From Thalassobaculum fulvum (lineage in GTDB: Bacteria > Pseudomonadota > Alphaproteobacteria > Thalassobaculales > Thalassobaculaceae), in the NCBI RefSeq assembly GCF_014652915.1, contig NZ_BMZS01000015.1:1-64000 (forward strand): a stretch of 64,000 nucleotides of DNA, given 5' to 3'. The notes below the pieces were generated by a model, which saw only the letters and a program-made list of their open reading frames with translations, was not told the DNA's origin and made no database searches. The translations under genes and the position numbers were made by a program. Shown piece after piece: positions 12,190 to 21,534 of this stretch. How positions within the stretch are numbered: position 1 is the stretch's first letter; every line of letters starts with the position of its first letter.

Positions 12190-12840
12190 ATGACCGACAC
12201 GACCGCGACCGCCGAACTGCTCTCGCTGTTTCCGACGGGGATCCTGGTCGCCTCGATCCCGGAGGTCGACAACGCGGCACTGGCGCGGGCGATCCGCGGC
12301 CTACCGCCGGCCGAGACCCAGGCCCATGGCCTGATCTCCGGCGACGGCGTCAGCACCTACGGGACCGGCCACAACCTCCACCGGCGCCCCGAGTTCAAGC
12401 CGCTGGTCGACGCCCTCGGGCTGCGCCTGGCCGCTTTCGCCCGCGAGCTCGGCGCCGACCTGGAGCGCATGAACCTGCTGATGGCCGACTGCTGGTCGAA
12501 CATCCAGCAGCCCGGCAGCCACGTTGTGCAGCACCGCCACCCGAACTCGCTCATCAGCGGCGCCTACTATGTCGAGGCGCCGGCGAACTGCGGGCGGATC
12601 GTGTTCGAATCGCCGCTCGACGCGCACCGCATGAGCGACTTCCCGTACTATGCACGGCAGACCCCGTTCGCCATGAAACGCTACGCGGTCGACCCGATCC
12701 CCGGCCGCGTGGTGCTGTTCCCGTCCTGGCTCAGCCACCGGACCGAGCCGAACCGGTCCAACGGCGAGCGCATCGTCGTCAGCTTCAACGTCTCCGCCCA
12801 GATCTCCGGCGCCGACCGCGAGCGGCCGCGCGCCGGCTGA
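12190..12840 (+). CDS. Putative 2-oxoglutarate/Fe(II) oxygenase (TIGR02466-like)
   Basis: The 216 residues contain WSNIQQPGSHVVQHRHPNSL and SGAYYV, followed by PSWLSHRTEPN and RIVVSFNVS near the C-terminus. This matches my recollection of the TIGR02466/PF13759 family of putative 2OG-Fe(II) oxygenases. The candidate iron ligands are the histidines of HRH and of LSHRTEPN, and the Arg of ERIVVSF would be the 2-oxoglutarate contact. The substrate is unknown. I chose the ATG at 12190 because residues before it look random and the homologous part starts at SLFPTGI. It stands alone between the giant gene and the acyl-CoA synthetase, in the same direction as both. Confidence 0.75.
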   Translation: MTDTTATAELLSLFPTGILVASIPEVDNAALARAIRGLPPAETQAHGLISGDGVSTYGTGHNLHRRPEFKPLVDALGLRLAAFARELGADLERMNLLMADCWSNIQQPGSHVVQHRHPNSLISGAYYVEAPANCGRIVFESPLDAHRMSDFPYYARQTPFAMKRYAVDPIPGRVVLFPSWLSHRTEPNRSNGERIVVSFNVSAQISGADRERPRAG

Positions 12841-12895
12841 GGGCAGGGCGGCGGGCCGTGTTGCCGACCATCGATCCCTCCTGGAGCGCCATGCC

Positions 12896-14521
12896 ATGAC
12901 CGACCGCACGACTGCCCCGGCCGGCGGCCTTGCCCCGGTCAGCCGCCGGGTGATGAACCTGTCGCATTTCCTGCGCCAGGCGGCGCGCCGGCACGGCGGG
13001 CGGATCGGCTTCGTGTGGGGCGACCGGCAGTGGACCTGGGCCGAGCTCGACCGCCGGGTCGACGCGATGGCGGCGGCGCTGGCGGCCCGCGGCGTGACCA
13101 AGGGCGACCGGGTGCTGGTGCAGTCGAAGAACTGCAACCAGATGTTCGAATCGATGTTCGCCTGCTTCCGGCTGGGCGCGGTGTGGGTCCCGACCAACTT
13201 CCGCCAGACCCCGGGCGACGTCGCCTACCTGGCCGAGGCCAGCGGTGCCCGGGCGATGATCTGCCAGGCCGAGTTCCCGGAGCACGCCGCGGCGGTGACC
13301 GCGGCCGTGCCGGCGCTCGACGTCGCGCTGTCGATCGGGGCTTCGGATTTCGGCGAGGACTACGACGCGCTGGTCGAGGAGCACCTCGGCCGCACCGTCG
13401 AGACCGCCGCCGTCGAGCACGACGACCCGTGCTGGTTCTTCTTCACCTCCGGCACCACCGGCCGGCCGAAGGCGGCGGTGCTGACCCACGGCCAGATGGC
13501 GTTCGTGGTCACCAACCACCTCTGTGACCTGATGCCCGGCACCACCGAGGACGACGCCTCGCTGGTGGTGGCGCCGCTGTCGCACGGCGCCGGCATCCAC
13601 CAGCTCGCGCAGACCGCGCGGGCGGTGAAGACCGTGCTGCTGCCGGGCGACCGTTTCGACGTCGCCGAGGCCTGGCGGCTGGTCGAGAAGTGGCGGATCA
13701 CCAACATGTTCACGGTCCCGACGATCGTGAAGCTGCTGACCGAGAACCCGGCGGTCGAGGCCTTCGACCACTCCTCGCTGCGCTACGTGATCTATGCCGG
13801 CGCGCCGATGTACCGGGAGGACCAGAAGCACGCGCTCGCCACCCTCGGCAAGGTGCTGGTGCAGTATTTCGGGCTGGGCGAGGTGACCGGCAACATCACC
13901 GTGCTGCCGCCCGTCCTGCACGAGCTCGAGGACGGCCCGGCCGCTCGCATCGGCACCTGCGGGTTCGAGCGGACCGGCATGCAGGTCTCGATCCAGGGGC
14001 CCGACGGCCGCGAGCTGCCGGCCGGCGAGACCGGCGACATCTGCGTGTGCGGCCCGGCGGTGTTCGCCGGCTACTACGACAACCGCGAGGCCAACGCCAA
14101 GGCGTTCCGCGACGGCTGGTTCGTCACCGGCGACCTCGGCCACATGGACGCCGAGGGCTTCCTGTACATCACCGGCCGGGCCTCGGACATGTACATCTCC
14201 GGCGGCTCGAACGTGTACCCGCGCGAGACCGAAGAGAAGATCCTGACCCACCCGGCGGTCGCCGAGGTCGCGGTGCTGGGCGTGCCGGACCGGGCCTGGG
14301 GCGAGGTCGGGGTCGCGGTCTGCGTGCTGCGGCCGGGCGCCGAGCTGACGCCGGAGGCGCTACTTGGCTGGCTGGAGGGCAAGGTCGCCCGCTACAAGAT
14401 GCCGCGCCAGGTGTTCTTCTGGGACGCCATGCCGAAATCGGCCTACGGCAAGATCGTGAAGAAGGACATCCGCCTGGAGCTGGAGGCGCGCGGCTGCCTG
14501 ACCGTCGCGGCGTCGTCATAG
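12896..14521 (+). CDS. Acyl-CoA synthetase / AMP-dependent ligase
   Basis: The 541-residue adenylate-forming enzyme activates a carboxylic acid with ATP and CoA. Visible are the P-loop FTSGTTGRPKAAVLTH, the A5 region QYFGLGEVTGN, the A7/A8 hinge TGDLGHMDAEGFLYITGRASD and the C-terminal catalytic Lys in KSAYGKIVKK. FGLGEVTGN replaces the more usual YGxTE, so substrate class (medium-chain, aryl or other) cannot be read off. It begins MTDRTTAPAG at 12896. The neighbouring oxygenase and glycosyltransferase do not point to a common pathway. Confidence 0.88.
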   Translation: MTDRTTAPAGGLAPVSRRVMNLSHFLRQAARRHGGRIGFVWGDRQWTWAELDRRVDAMAAALAARGVTKGDRVLVQSKNCNQMFESMFACFRLGAVWVPTNFRQTPGDVAYLAEASGARAMICQAEFPEHAAAVTAAVPALDVALSIGASDFGEDYDALVEEHLGRTVETAAVEHDDPCWFFFTSGTTGRPKAAVLTHGQMAFVVTNHLCDLMPGTTEDDASLVVAPLSHGAGIHQLAQTARAVKTVLLPGDRFDVAEAWRLVEKWRITNMFTVPTIVKLLTENPAVEAFDHSSLRYVIYAGAPMYREDQKHALATLGKVLVQYFGLGEVTGNITVLPPVLHELEDGPAARIGTCGFERTGMQVSIQGPDGRELPAGETGDICVCGPAVFAGYYDNREANAKAFRDGWFVTGDLGHMDAEGFLYITGRASDMYISGGSNVYPRETEEKILTHPAVAEVAVLGVPDRAWGEVGVAVCVLRPGAELTPEALLGWLEGKVARYKMPRQVFFWDAMPKSAYGKIVKKDIRLELEARGCLTVAASS

Positions 14522-14582
14522 CAGGGCGAGCCGGGACCGGCCCGCTTGACCGGGCGGCACGCCACAGCCATCGTCCGCCGCC

Positions 14583-16190
14583 ATGACCGCCGCCTCCGAG
14601 CCCTCGTCCAGACCGTCCCGCCTGCGCCGCTTTGCGGGCGGGCTCGACGCGCTGCTCGACCGGCTGGCCGAACCGCGGGGGTTCGCCGCGGCGGCGGTCG
14701 GCTACTACGCGGTCGCGTTCCTGATCCGCACCCTGCTGCTGACCGGGACCTCAGGCGACGAGGCCCAGCTCATGCTGTACGGCCAGGGCTTCGCCTGGAT
14801 CTACGACTTCGGCAACCCGCCGATGGCCGGTTGGCTGGCGGCGATCGTCGAGACCGTCATCGGTCCGTCGATCGCGGTGGCGCTGCTGATCCGCTACGGC
14901 CTGATGGCGGTGTTCCTGGTGCTGATGCACGCCGCCGCCCGCGAGGTGTTCGAGGACAGGCGTACCGCCCTGGCGGTCGCGCTGTCGGCCTTCGGGTTCT
15001 GGTTCTACGGCTGGGAAGCGCTGCGCAACTACATGGACTCGCTGGTGCTGATCGCGGCGCTGGCGGCCTGCGTGTGGCTGATGCTGCGCCTCGCCCGGGC
15101 GCCCAGCCTCGGCGGCTATGCCGGGCTGGCGGTGGCGGTGGCGGTCGGCAGCCTCGGCAAGTTCAGCTTTCCGCCGGTGCTGCTGGCGCTGGTGGCGGCG
15201 GCCGGGGTGTCGCCGCTGCTGCGCGAGACCCTGTGGTCGCGGCGCGGGCTGCTGGCGATCGGTGCCGGCTTCGGGCTGGCGTCGCCGCCCTACGTCTACG
15301 CGCTGCTGCATCTCGACCGCTGGCTGGCGGTCGCCGACGACCGGCTGGTGATCAGCGCGCTCGCCGAGGGGCCGGTCGGCGGCACCCTCGACCGCGCCCT
15401 GCTGGTGCCGGACAGCGCCCTCAACTTCGTGCTGCCGGTGCTGCCGCTGTTCGTGGTGCTGTTCCTGGTCGATCTCGTGCAACTGAGGCGCCCGGCGCCG
15501 TCCGGGGCGCGCCGGCGGGTGCGGCGCTGGCTCGGGCTGTGGCTGGCGGCCTTGTGGGTGCTGTTCACCCTCACCGTGGTGGCCGCCGGCATGGTCAAGC
15601 TGCGCGAGCACTACATGTTCGTCGCCATGCCGCTGCCGCTGCTGCTGTTCGCGCTGCTGCCGGAACAGCCGCTCGCGCATGCGATCGGCGCCCGCTGGCG
15701 CAGCGTCGCCTATTGCGGCGTGCTGGCGGCGCTGGCGGCGGTCGCGCTGGTGGCGCTCGCCGGCCAGGCGGTGGTCGAGGCGATCGACTGCTCGAAATGC
15801 CGGATGACCATGCCGTGGCGGCTCTATGCCGAGCGGCTGCGCGAGGCCGGGTTCGAGCGCGGCACCATCGTCAGCTACGACTCGCCCTACACCGACGCCG
15901 GCGCCAACCTGCGGCGCTTCCTGCCGGACAGCCGGGTGGTGTCCGACAAGCGGCCGTACTTCGTGCCGCCGCCGCTGGTCCTGCCCGGTTCCTGCCTGGT
16001 GATCTGGAACGACAGCCGCTATCCGCAGATCGCCGACCAGATCCGCTCGTCGGCGGTGCCGCAGATCGGCGGACCGGTGCCGGACGGCGCGGTGTTCGGG
16101 CGCCTGGAGGGCCCGCTGGTGCGCTCCGGCAACCCGGCACCGACCCTCGGCTACGCGTTCATCGAGGCCGGCGCCGGCGACTGCCGCTGA
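14583..16190 (+). CDS. GT39-like (ArnT/PMT) membrane glycosyltransferase
   Basis: The 535-residue protein has about ten or more hydrophobic helices and a short C-terminal soluble tail. The first extracytoplasmic loop has SGDEAQLMLYGQGFAWIYDF; an acidic residue in a DEAQ context is the catalytic signature of the GT39/GT83 undecaprenyl- or dolichyl-phosphosugar transferases (PF13231-like). It probably transfers a sugar from a polyprenyl carrier to a cell-envelope acceptor. Its 3' end overlaps the convergent amidotransferase by 40 bp. A second member of the family lies at 22755-24275 on the other strand; the two are clearly diverged. Confidence 0.82.
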   Translation: MTAASEPSSRPSRLRRFAGGLDALLDRLAEPRGFAAAAVGYYAVAFLIRTLLLTGTSGDEAQLMLYGQGFAWIYDFGNPPMAGWLAAIVETVIGPSIAVALLIRYGLMAVFLVLMHAAAREVFEDRRTALAVALSAFGFWFYGWEALRNYMDSLVLIAALAACVWLMLRLARAPSLGGYAGLAVAVAVGSLGKFSFPPVLLALVAAAGVSPLLRETLWSRRGLLAIGAGFGLASPPYVYALLHLDRWLAVADDRLVISALAEGPVGGTLDRALLVPDSALNFVLPVLPLFVVLFLVDLVQLRRPAPSGARRRVRRWLGLWLAALWVLFTLTVVAAGMVKLREHYMFVAMPLPLLLFALLPEQPLAHAIGARWRSVAYCGVLAALAAVALVALAGQAVVEAIDCSKCRMTMPWRLYAERLREAGFERGTIVSYDSPYTDAGANLRRFLPDSRVVSDKRPYFVPPPLVLPGSCLVIWNDSRYPQIADQIRSSAVPQIGGPVPDGAVFGRLEGPLVRSGNPAPTLGYAFIEAGAGDCR

Positions 16191-16891
16191 GGCAGCTCGC
16201 CCTCGACCGCCGCCAGCAGCGCCCGGAACAGCCGGCGCTGGCGGCGGTACCACAGCATCAGCTCCGGGTGCCACTGCACGCCGACCCGGAAGCGGTGACC
16301 GGTGAACTCGATCGCCTGGACGATCCCGCCGTCGTCGATCGCGGCGACCGCCATGCCCTCGCCCAGCCGGTCGACCGCCTGGTGGTGCAGGGCGTTGATC
16401 CGCAGTGGGTCTGTACCGACCAGCTCGGCCAGCCGCGACCCCGGCTCCGGATGCGCGGTCTTGCAGGGGAACATCGAGCGCGGATTGCGGTAGTGCGAGT
16501 GGCTGCGGGCGAGGTCGTGGATCAGCGTTCCGCCGCGATGCACGTTGAGCAGCTGGGCGCCGCGGCAGATGCCCAGGACCGGCCGGTCGTGCCGCTCGAC
16601 CCAGTCGAGCCCGCGCAGCTCGAGCGCGTCGCGGTCCGGGTCGTAGGGCCACTCGTCGGTGGTGTCGACGCCGTACAGCCGCGACTCGATGTCTACGCCG
16701 CCGCCGACGATCAGACCGTCGAGGTCGTCGAACCGGGTCCTGAGCCCGGGGCCGATGCGCACCGGGATGCCGCCGGCCAGCCAGACCCCGAGCGAGTTGG
16801 CGAGCCGCATCGCCCGGCCCTTCCAGCGCCCGGTGGTCACGCCGATCCGTGGACGAGGCCGGCGCAGCGGGATCAGAACAGGGAGGCCCAC
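16151..16891 (-). CDS. Class I glutamine amidotransferase-like hydrolase (PuuD/GATase family)
   Basis: The 246 residues open with RIGVTTGRW after a short leader, keep the nucleophile elbow GICRGAQLLN with Cys109, and the His-Glu pair in VGVQWHPEL. GGGVDIESRLYG and EFTGHRFRVGVQWHPE are typical of gamma-glutamyl-GABA hydrolases (PuuD). I chose the GTG at 16891 because later ATGs would cut off the first beta strand. This start overlaps the amidoligase stop by 19 bp, so the two genes are coupled. Beside an amidoligase it likely opens or supplies a gamma-glutamyl-type amide; amidoligase plus GATase pairs were described in the comparative work on amidoligases by Iyer and Aravind. Substrate unknown. 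Confidence 0.85.
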   Translation of the reverse strand: MGLPVLIPLRRPRPRIGVTTGRWKGRAMRLANSLGVWLAGGIPVRIGPGLRTRFDDLDGLIVGGGVDIESRLYGVDTTDEWPYDPDRDALELRGLDWVERHDRPVLGICRGAQLLNVHRGGTLIHDLARSHSHYRNPRSMFPCKTAHPEPGSRLAELVGTDPLRINALHHQAVDRLGEGMAVAAIDDGGIVQAIEFTGHRFRVGVQWHPELMLWYRRQRRLFRALLAAVEGELPQRQSPAPASMNA

Positions 16892-17796
16892 AGTCCCTCT
16901 CTCTGCAATGTCCGGCGGCGGCGTGCGGCCAGACGCTCGGCCAGTCCGTCGCGATCGAGCGCGACCGTCTCGACCGAGAGCCAGCGGGCCCATTGCCCGG
17001 TCACCGTCCAGGCCGGGTCCTCGATGTCGGCGTTCGGCAGCCGCCAGTGAAAGGTCGGACGGGCCGAGATCTTCGGGTCCGGCACCGCGGTCGCGACGCG
17101 CTCGCGGTCGATCTCGGCGAACAGCGGCAGCAGGTCGAGCTCGCGGTTGCGGGTGGCATTGAAACGCAGGTAGTCGTCGATCAGGCCGACCAGGCTCGGC
17201 TGATAGTCGGGATCCAGGACGAGGTCCAGATAAGGGCGGGGGAACGGCTCGACGAACGGCAGCAGGACGCGCATCGGGTCGACGTCGATCGCCGCGCGCA
17301 GTGCCGGCGCCTCCAGCAGGTAGGCCTGCAGCACGCGCCGGATCGGGTCGGCGGCGAGATCGCCGGGGCCGAGGGCCGGGTTGAGGTGCAGGCCGAAGCC
17401 GTACAGCAGGCCCGACCGGGTGCCTTCGGCGCCCAGCCGCGCCAGTTCGCCGATCAGTCCGTCGATCTCCGGCAGCCGGCCGGCCGGAACCGGCGGGGTG
17501 ACCACCTCGGTCGGAACGACCTCGCGCCCGAGCTCGCCCAGGAGCTCCTTGGCCTTGTCGACGATGCCGCCGTCGTCGTACGCGTCGTGCACCCAGTCCC
17601 AGTCCAGCTCGACCTTGAAGGTGCCGAGTTCGGTGTCTTCGACATAGAGGCGATGGGCGCTGCTGGCGCGGAGCGTGCCGCCGAACCGACGGCGCACCGC
17701 CGCCGCGGCCTGTACTGCATCGAGGCGGCCGAACTCCACCTCGACGCCGACCGGCCGCCGGTTCCCCTCGCCGATCCAGGTTTCCTGCTCGGGCAT
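16873..17796 (-). CDS. Putative amidoligase (COOH-NH2 ligase, PF12224-like)
   Basis: The 307-residue protein starts RRPVGVEVEFGRLD near residue 12; the acidic VEVEF strand binds Mg-ATP in the glutamine-synthetase/gamma-glutamylcysteine-synthetase fold. It goes on with YVEDTELGTFKVELDWDWV, EVVTPPV and YGFGLHLNPAL. These are hallmarks, as I recall them, of the Amidoligase_2 family, which joins a carboxylate to an amine with ATP. It starts at 17796 behind GGAGG six bases upstream and is followed by the overlapping GATase gene. The pair may make or salvage a gamma-glutamyl or peptide-like amide. A role in envelope modification is only speculation. Confidence 0.8.
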   Translation of the reverse strand: MPEQETWIGEGNRRPVGVEVEFGRLDAVQAAAAVRRRFGGTLRASSAHRLYVEDTELGTFKVELDWDWVHDAYDDGGIVDKAKELLGELGREVVPTEVVTPPVPAGRLPEIDGLIGELARLGAEGTRSGLLYGFGLHLNPALGPGDLAADPIRRVLQAYLLEAPALRAAIDVDPMRVLLPFVEPFPRPYLDLVLDPDYQPSLVGLIDDYLRFNATRNRELDLLPLFAEIDRERVATAVPDPKISARPTFHWRLPNADIEDPAWTVTGQWARWLSVETVALDRDGLAERLAARRRRTLQREGLWASLF

Positions 17797-17909
17797 CACC
17801 GTCCTCCATGTGGGGCGGAACGGCGGTGCATCAACCGGCGGTCGGGCCCGGCCGTGCGGCACAGAGCCGGTTTGACAGGGTGGCGGCCGCAGGGTACCGC
17901 AGCCTCGCC

Positions 17910-19649
17910 ATGGTCGAGACCGTCACCTCCGGCGTCGCCGAGCCCGACGACGCATCCTCCCTTTCGGTGCAGCGTGCCGAGCAGCGCCGGCGCCAGCGCT
18001 GGCTGGCGGGGCGGACCCGGTCGGCCCGGCTGCCGCTGGGGGCGGCGGTGGTCGCCGGGTTCGCAACCGGGCTGCTGGCGGTGGCGCAGGCGTACCTGCT
18101 GGCCGCCCTGATCGCCGGGGCGATCGGCGGGGCCACGTTCGCCGAACTGCTGCCGACCGGCGGGCTGGCGGTGCTGGTCTTCGCGGTCCGCGCCGGCCTG
18201 GGGGCGGTCTCCGAGATGCTGGCGGTATCGGCGGCATCGCGCGTCAAGCGGGCGGTCCGCGCCGACCTGGTGGCGGCGCTCGGCCGGCTCGGTCCGTCGT
18301 GGCTGAAGGCGCGGCGCAGCGGCGCCGTCACGGCGACGGTCATGGAGCAGGTCGAGGCCATGGACGGCTACGTCGCCCGCTACCTGCCGGTGCAGGCGCT
18401 GGCCGGGGCGATCCCGGTGGCTCTGCTGGTGCCGGCCTTCCTGGTCGACGCCGGTGCCGGCTGGATCCTGCTGGCGGCCGGTGCCCTGGTGCCGCTGGCG
18501 ATGGCCCTGGTCGGCATGCGCACGGCGGTCGCCGCGCGCCGACAGATGGCGGTGCTGCAGCGGATGAGCGGGGTGTTCCTGGACCGCCTGCAGGGGCTGA
18601 CCACGCTCAAGCTGTTCGGCGCCGCCGACCGAGAGCTGGAGCGGATCCGCGAGGTCGCCGACGGCTACCGGGCGTCGACCATGGCGGTGCTGCGCATGGC
18701 GTTCCTGTCGTCGACCGTGCTGGAGCTGCTGGCGGTCGGCTCGCTGGCGCTGGTCGCCGGCCGGGTGGCGTCGGCGGTGATCGGCGGCGGGCTGAGCCTG
18801 GAGTGGGCGCTGTTCCTGCTGGTGCTGGTGCCGGAGGCGTTCCAGCCGCTGCGCCGGCTCGGCCAGCACTATCACGACCGGTCCGCCGCGATCGCCGCCG
18901 CCGAGGGCATGCTGGAGATCCTCGACGCCGCCGCCCGGTTGCCGGCCGACGGCGAGGAGTTCCGGCTCGACGGCGCCCCGGCGATCGAGTTCGACGGCGT
19001 GAGTCTCGAGTACCCCGGCGGGCGGCGGCCGGCGCTCGACGGTGTCGACCTCCGGGTCGCGCCCGGCGAGACCGTGGCGCTGGTCGGCGAGAGCGGCGCC
19101 GGCAAGTCCTCGATCCTGGCGGTCCTGCTGGGCAGCGAGCGGCCGACCGCCGGCACCGTCCGGGGCGCCGGCCGGCCGGTCGACGGGCCGGTGCTGCGGG
19201 CCTCGATCGCCTGGGCCGGGCAGGCGCCGCGCATCGTCGCCGGGACCCTGGCGGACAATCTGCGGCTCGGCCGGCCCGATGCGTCCGACGACGCGGTGCG
19301 CGCCGCCGCCGAGGCCTGCCGGGTCACCGATTTCGCCGACCGCCTGCCGCACGGCCTCGCCACCGTCGTCGGCGAGGGCGGTCGCGGCCTGTCCGGCGGC
19401 GAGGCGCGGCGGGTGGCGCTGGCCCGGGCGCTGCTGCGCGACGCTCCGCTGGTGCTGCTGGACGAGCCGACCGCCAACCTCGACCGCGACAGCGAGGCCG
19501 CGGTGCTGGACGCCATCGACCGCATCCGGCCGGGCCGCACCGTGCTGATCGCTACCCATTCCGACGAGGTGATCCGGCGGGCCGATCGCATCGTCCGGAT
19601 CGACGGCGGCCGGGTGGTCGAGGCCGCGGAGGACACCGTCCTTGCGTGA
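17910..19649 (+). CDS. cydD: Heterodimeric ABC exporter subunit CydD
   Basis: The 579 residues have an N-terminal six-helix exporter domain and a C-terminal ATPase with Walker A GESGAGKSS, signature LSGGEARRVALARALL and Walker B LVLLDEPTANLD. With CydC it exports cysteine/glutathione and haem-related cargo to the periplasm and is needed to assemble cytochrome bd oxidase. The signature position and the overlap with cydC give the assignment. I use ATG 17910 (MVETVTSG); an ATG at 17808 would add a tail unlike the family. No cydAB is in the window. Confidence 0.9.
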   Translation: MVETVTSGVAEPDDASSLSVQRAEQRRRQRWLAGRTRSARLPLGAAVVAGFATGLLAVAQAYLLAALIAGAIGGATFAELLPTGGLAVLVFAVRAGLGAVSEMLAVSAASRVKRAVRADLVAALGRLGPSWLKARRSGAVTATVMEQVEAMDGYVARYLPVQALAGAIPVALLVPAFLVDAGAGWILLAAGALVPLAMALVGMRTAVAARRQMAVLQRMSGVFLDRLQGLTTLKLFGAADRELERIREVADGYRASTMAVLRMAFLSSTVLELLAVGSLALVAGRVASAVIGGGLSLEWALFLLVLVPEAFQPLRRLGQHYHDRSAAIAAAEGMLEILDAAARLPADGEEFRLDGAPAIEFDGVSLEYPGGRRPALDGVDLRVAPGETVALVGESGAGKSSILAVLLGSERPTAGTVRGAGRPVDGPVLRASIAWAGQAPRIVAGTLADNLRLGRPDASDDAVRAAAEACRVTDFADRLPHGLATVVGEGGRGLSGGEARRVALARALLRDAPLVLLDEPTANLDRDSEAAVLDAIDRIRPGRTVLIATHSDEVIRRADRIVRIDGGRVVEAAEDTVLA

Positions 19650-21288
19650 CTTGCTGGTCCTGCTGGCGCTGGCGCGCGGGCGTGCCGGCTGGATGGCGCT
19701 CGGCGCCGGCTTCGCGCTCACCGCGACCGCGACCGGGATCGCCCTGCTTGGGCTGGCCGGCGGGCTGGTGGCCGGCGCCGGGGCCGGGATCGCGGTCGGG
19801 GCGATCGCGTGGCTGCGGGCGCTGGCGCTCGGCCGGACCGCGGCGCGCTATCTCGAGCGGCTGACCACCCACGAGGCGACCTTCCGGGTCCTCGCCGATC
19901 TGCGGCTGTGGTTCTTCGAGCGGGCGATCCCGCTGGCGCCGGCCCGGCTCGGTGGCTGGCGCGGCGGCGACCTGATGGCCCGGCTGGTGTCGGACATCGA
20001 CGCGCTCGACGGGCTGTACCTGCGGCTGGTGACGCCGACCGCGGTGGCGCTGCTGACGGTCGTCGGCCTGGCGGCGGTGCTGGGCAGCCTGTCGCCGGCG
20101 ATCGCGGTGCCGGTGGTCGCCCTGCTGGCGCTCGCCGGGCTCGGGGTGCCGGCGCTGACGGAACGCGCCGGCCGCGGGGTTGGCGGCGTGCAGGTGGCGG
20201 CCGCCGCAAGGCTGCGGGTGGCTGCCGTGGATCTCGTGCAGGGCATGGCCGACCTCGCCGCCAACCAGGCGCTCGACCGTCAGGCCGCCGTCATTGCCGA
20301 GGCCGAGGCCGGGCACGAGGCCGCGCTGCATCGCCAGGCGGCGATCTCGGCGGCCGGCACCGCGGCCACCCAGCTGGTCTCGCAGCTGGCGCTGGTCGCG
20401 GTGGTTCTGGGCTGGGCGGCGCTGGCGTCCGGCGCCGGCGGCACGCCGCTGGTCGCGGTCGCGGTGCTGGTCACCCTGGCGGCGTTCGAGGCGGTGGCGC
20501 CGCTGCCGCTGGCCTGGCAGCTGCTGGGCCGGACCAAGGCGGCGGCCCGCCGGATCCGCGAGGTCGCCGAGGCCGCGCCGGCGGTGTGCGATCCGGTCCG
20601 CAAAGGCCCGCCGCCGGCCTCGAACGCGCTGGCCCTGGAGGCCGTGTCGTTCCGCTATCCGGGAGCCGAGCGGCCGGCACTCGACGGCGTCGACCTGGCG
20701 GTGCCGGACGGCGGCCGGCTCGGCATCGCGGGGCCGAGCGGCGCCGGCAAGTCCACCCTGCTGGCGCTGCTGCTGCGGTTCCACGACCCGGACGCCGGGC
20801 GGGTGACCCTCGGCGGCGTCGACCTGAGGGACCTCGCGGTCGCCGACCTGCACGCCCGGATCGGCGTGCTGTCGCAGGCGACCTCGATCCTGGCCGGCAG
20901 CCTGCGCGAGAACCTGGCGATCGCGGCCCCCGAGGCCGACGAGGCGACCCTGCGCGCGGCCCTCGACCGGGCCGGGCTCGGGACGTTCCTGGCGGCCCTG
21001 CCGGACGGCCTGGACACCTGGCTCGGCGAGGCCGGCGTGGCGGTGTCGGGCGGCGAGGCCCGGCGCATCGCGCTGGCCCGGGTGCTGCTGAAGGACGCGC
21101 CGATCCTGCTGCTGGACGAGCCGACCGAAGGGCTGGACGCCGAGACCGAGCGCGCCGTGCTGGCGGCCCTGGCGCCGGCGATGCAGGGACGCACGGTGGT
21201 CACGATCAGCCACCGGCCGGCGCCGCTGGCGGCCATGGACCGGGTGGCGCGCCTGGAGGCCGGGCGGATCGTCGAAGCGACGGACTAG
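19642..21288 (+). CDS. cydC: Heterodimeric ABC exporter subunit CydC
   Basis: The 548-residue partner of CydD overlaps it by eight bases. The start is a TTG at 19642, giving MRDLLVLLALARG, which fits the usual CydC N-terminus; the next ATG would remove the first transmembrane segment. Motifs visible are RYLERLTTHEATFRVLADLR (typical of CydC), Walker A GPSGAGKST, signature VSGGEARRIALARVLL and Walker B ILLLDEPTEGLD with switch histidine in TISHRPAPL. It forms the thiol exporter with CydD. The convergent small gene begins ten bases after its stop. Confidence 0.9.
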   Translation: MRDLLVLLALARGRAGWMALGAGFALTATATGIALLGLAGGLVAGAGAGIAVGAIAWLRALALGRTAARYLERLTTHEATFRVLADLRLWFFERAIPLAPARLGGWRGGDLMARLVSDIDALDGLYLRLVTPTAVALLTVVGLAAVLGSLSPAIAVPVVALLALAGLGVPALTERAGRGVGGVQVAAAARLRVAAVDLVQGMADLAANQALDRQAAVIAEAEAGHEAALHRQAAISAAGTAATQLVSQLALVAVVLGWAALASGAGGTPLVAVAVLVTLAAFEAVAPLPLAWQLLGRTKAAARRIREVAEAAPAVCDPVRKGPPPASNALALEAVSFRYPGAERPALDGVDLAVPDGGRLGIAGPSGAGKSTLLALLLRFHDPDAGRVTLGGVDLRDLAVADLHARIGVLSQATSILAGSLRENLAIAAPEADEATLRAALDRAGLGTFLAALPDGLDTWLGEAGVAVSGGEARRIALARVLLKDAPILLLDEPTEGLDAETERAVLAALAPAMQGRTVVTISHRPAPLAAMDRVARLEAGRIVEATD

Positions 21289-21298
21289 TACCGGCGCC

Positions 21299-21442
21299 TC
21301 ATTGCGGGTGCCGGAACAGGGTGAGACGGACCAGGACCGCGACCGCCAGCAGCAACCCGACCGCGAACGCGAAACGCCCCCAGCCCATGCCCCACATCGC
21401 GGCATCGCCGTGGCCCAGCAGTCCCTGCATCGACTCGATCAT
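21299..21442 (-). CDS. Small single-span membrane protein, 47 residues
   Basis: The peptide begins MIESMQGLLGHGDAAMWGMG, then has one strongly hydrophobic helix (FAFAVGLLLAVAVLVRLTLF) and ends RHPQ. A GGGAGG lies about six bases before the ATG at 21442, which decides the start over the in-frame ATG 27 bp upstream. The Trp/Met/Gly-rich stretch before the helix resembles many small proteobacterial inner-membrane proteins of unknown role. It is convergent with cydC; a link to cytochrome bd (CydX-like) is not supported by its sequence or orientation. Confidence 0.6.
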   Translation of the reverse strand: MIESMQGLLGHGDAAMWGMGWGRFAFAVGLLLAVAVLVRLTLFRHPQ

Positions 21443-21534
21443 CGACGCCTCCCGCCGATCGTGACGTGGCATCTTCCGCCTGCGGCGCCGACCACACATT
21501 GACCTGGGTCATAAGCGAGCCGCAGCTCCGGCGG

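Noticed and set aside
14751-16652. A 633-codon minus-strand frame opposite the first glycosyltransferase
   Set aside because: Low-complexity Arg/Gln/His translation; the plus strand has helices and the GT39 motif.
21299-21442. The 47-residue membrane protein as CydX
   Set aside because: It is on the opposite strand to cydDC, no cydAB is present, and CydX motifs are not seen.
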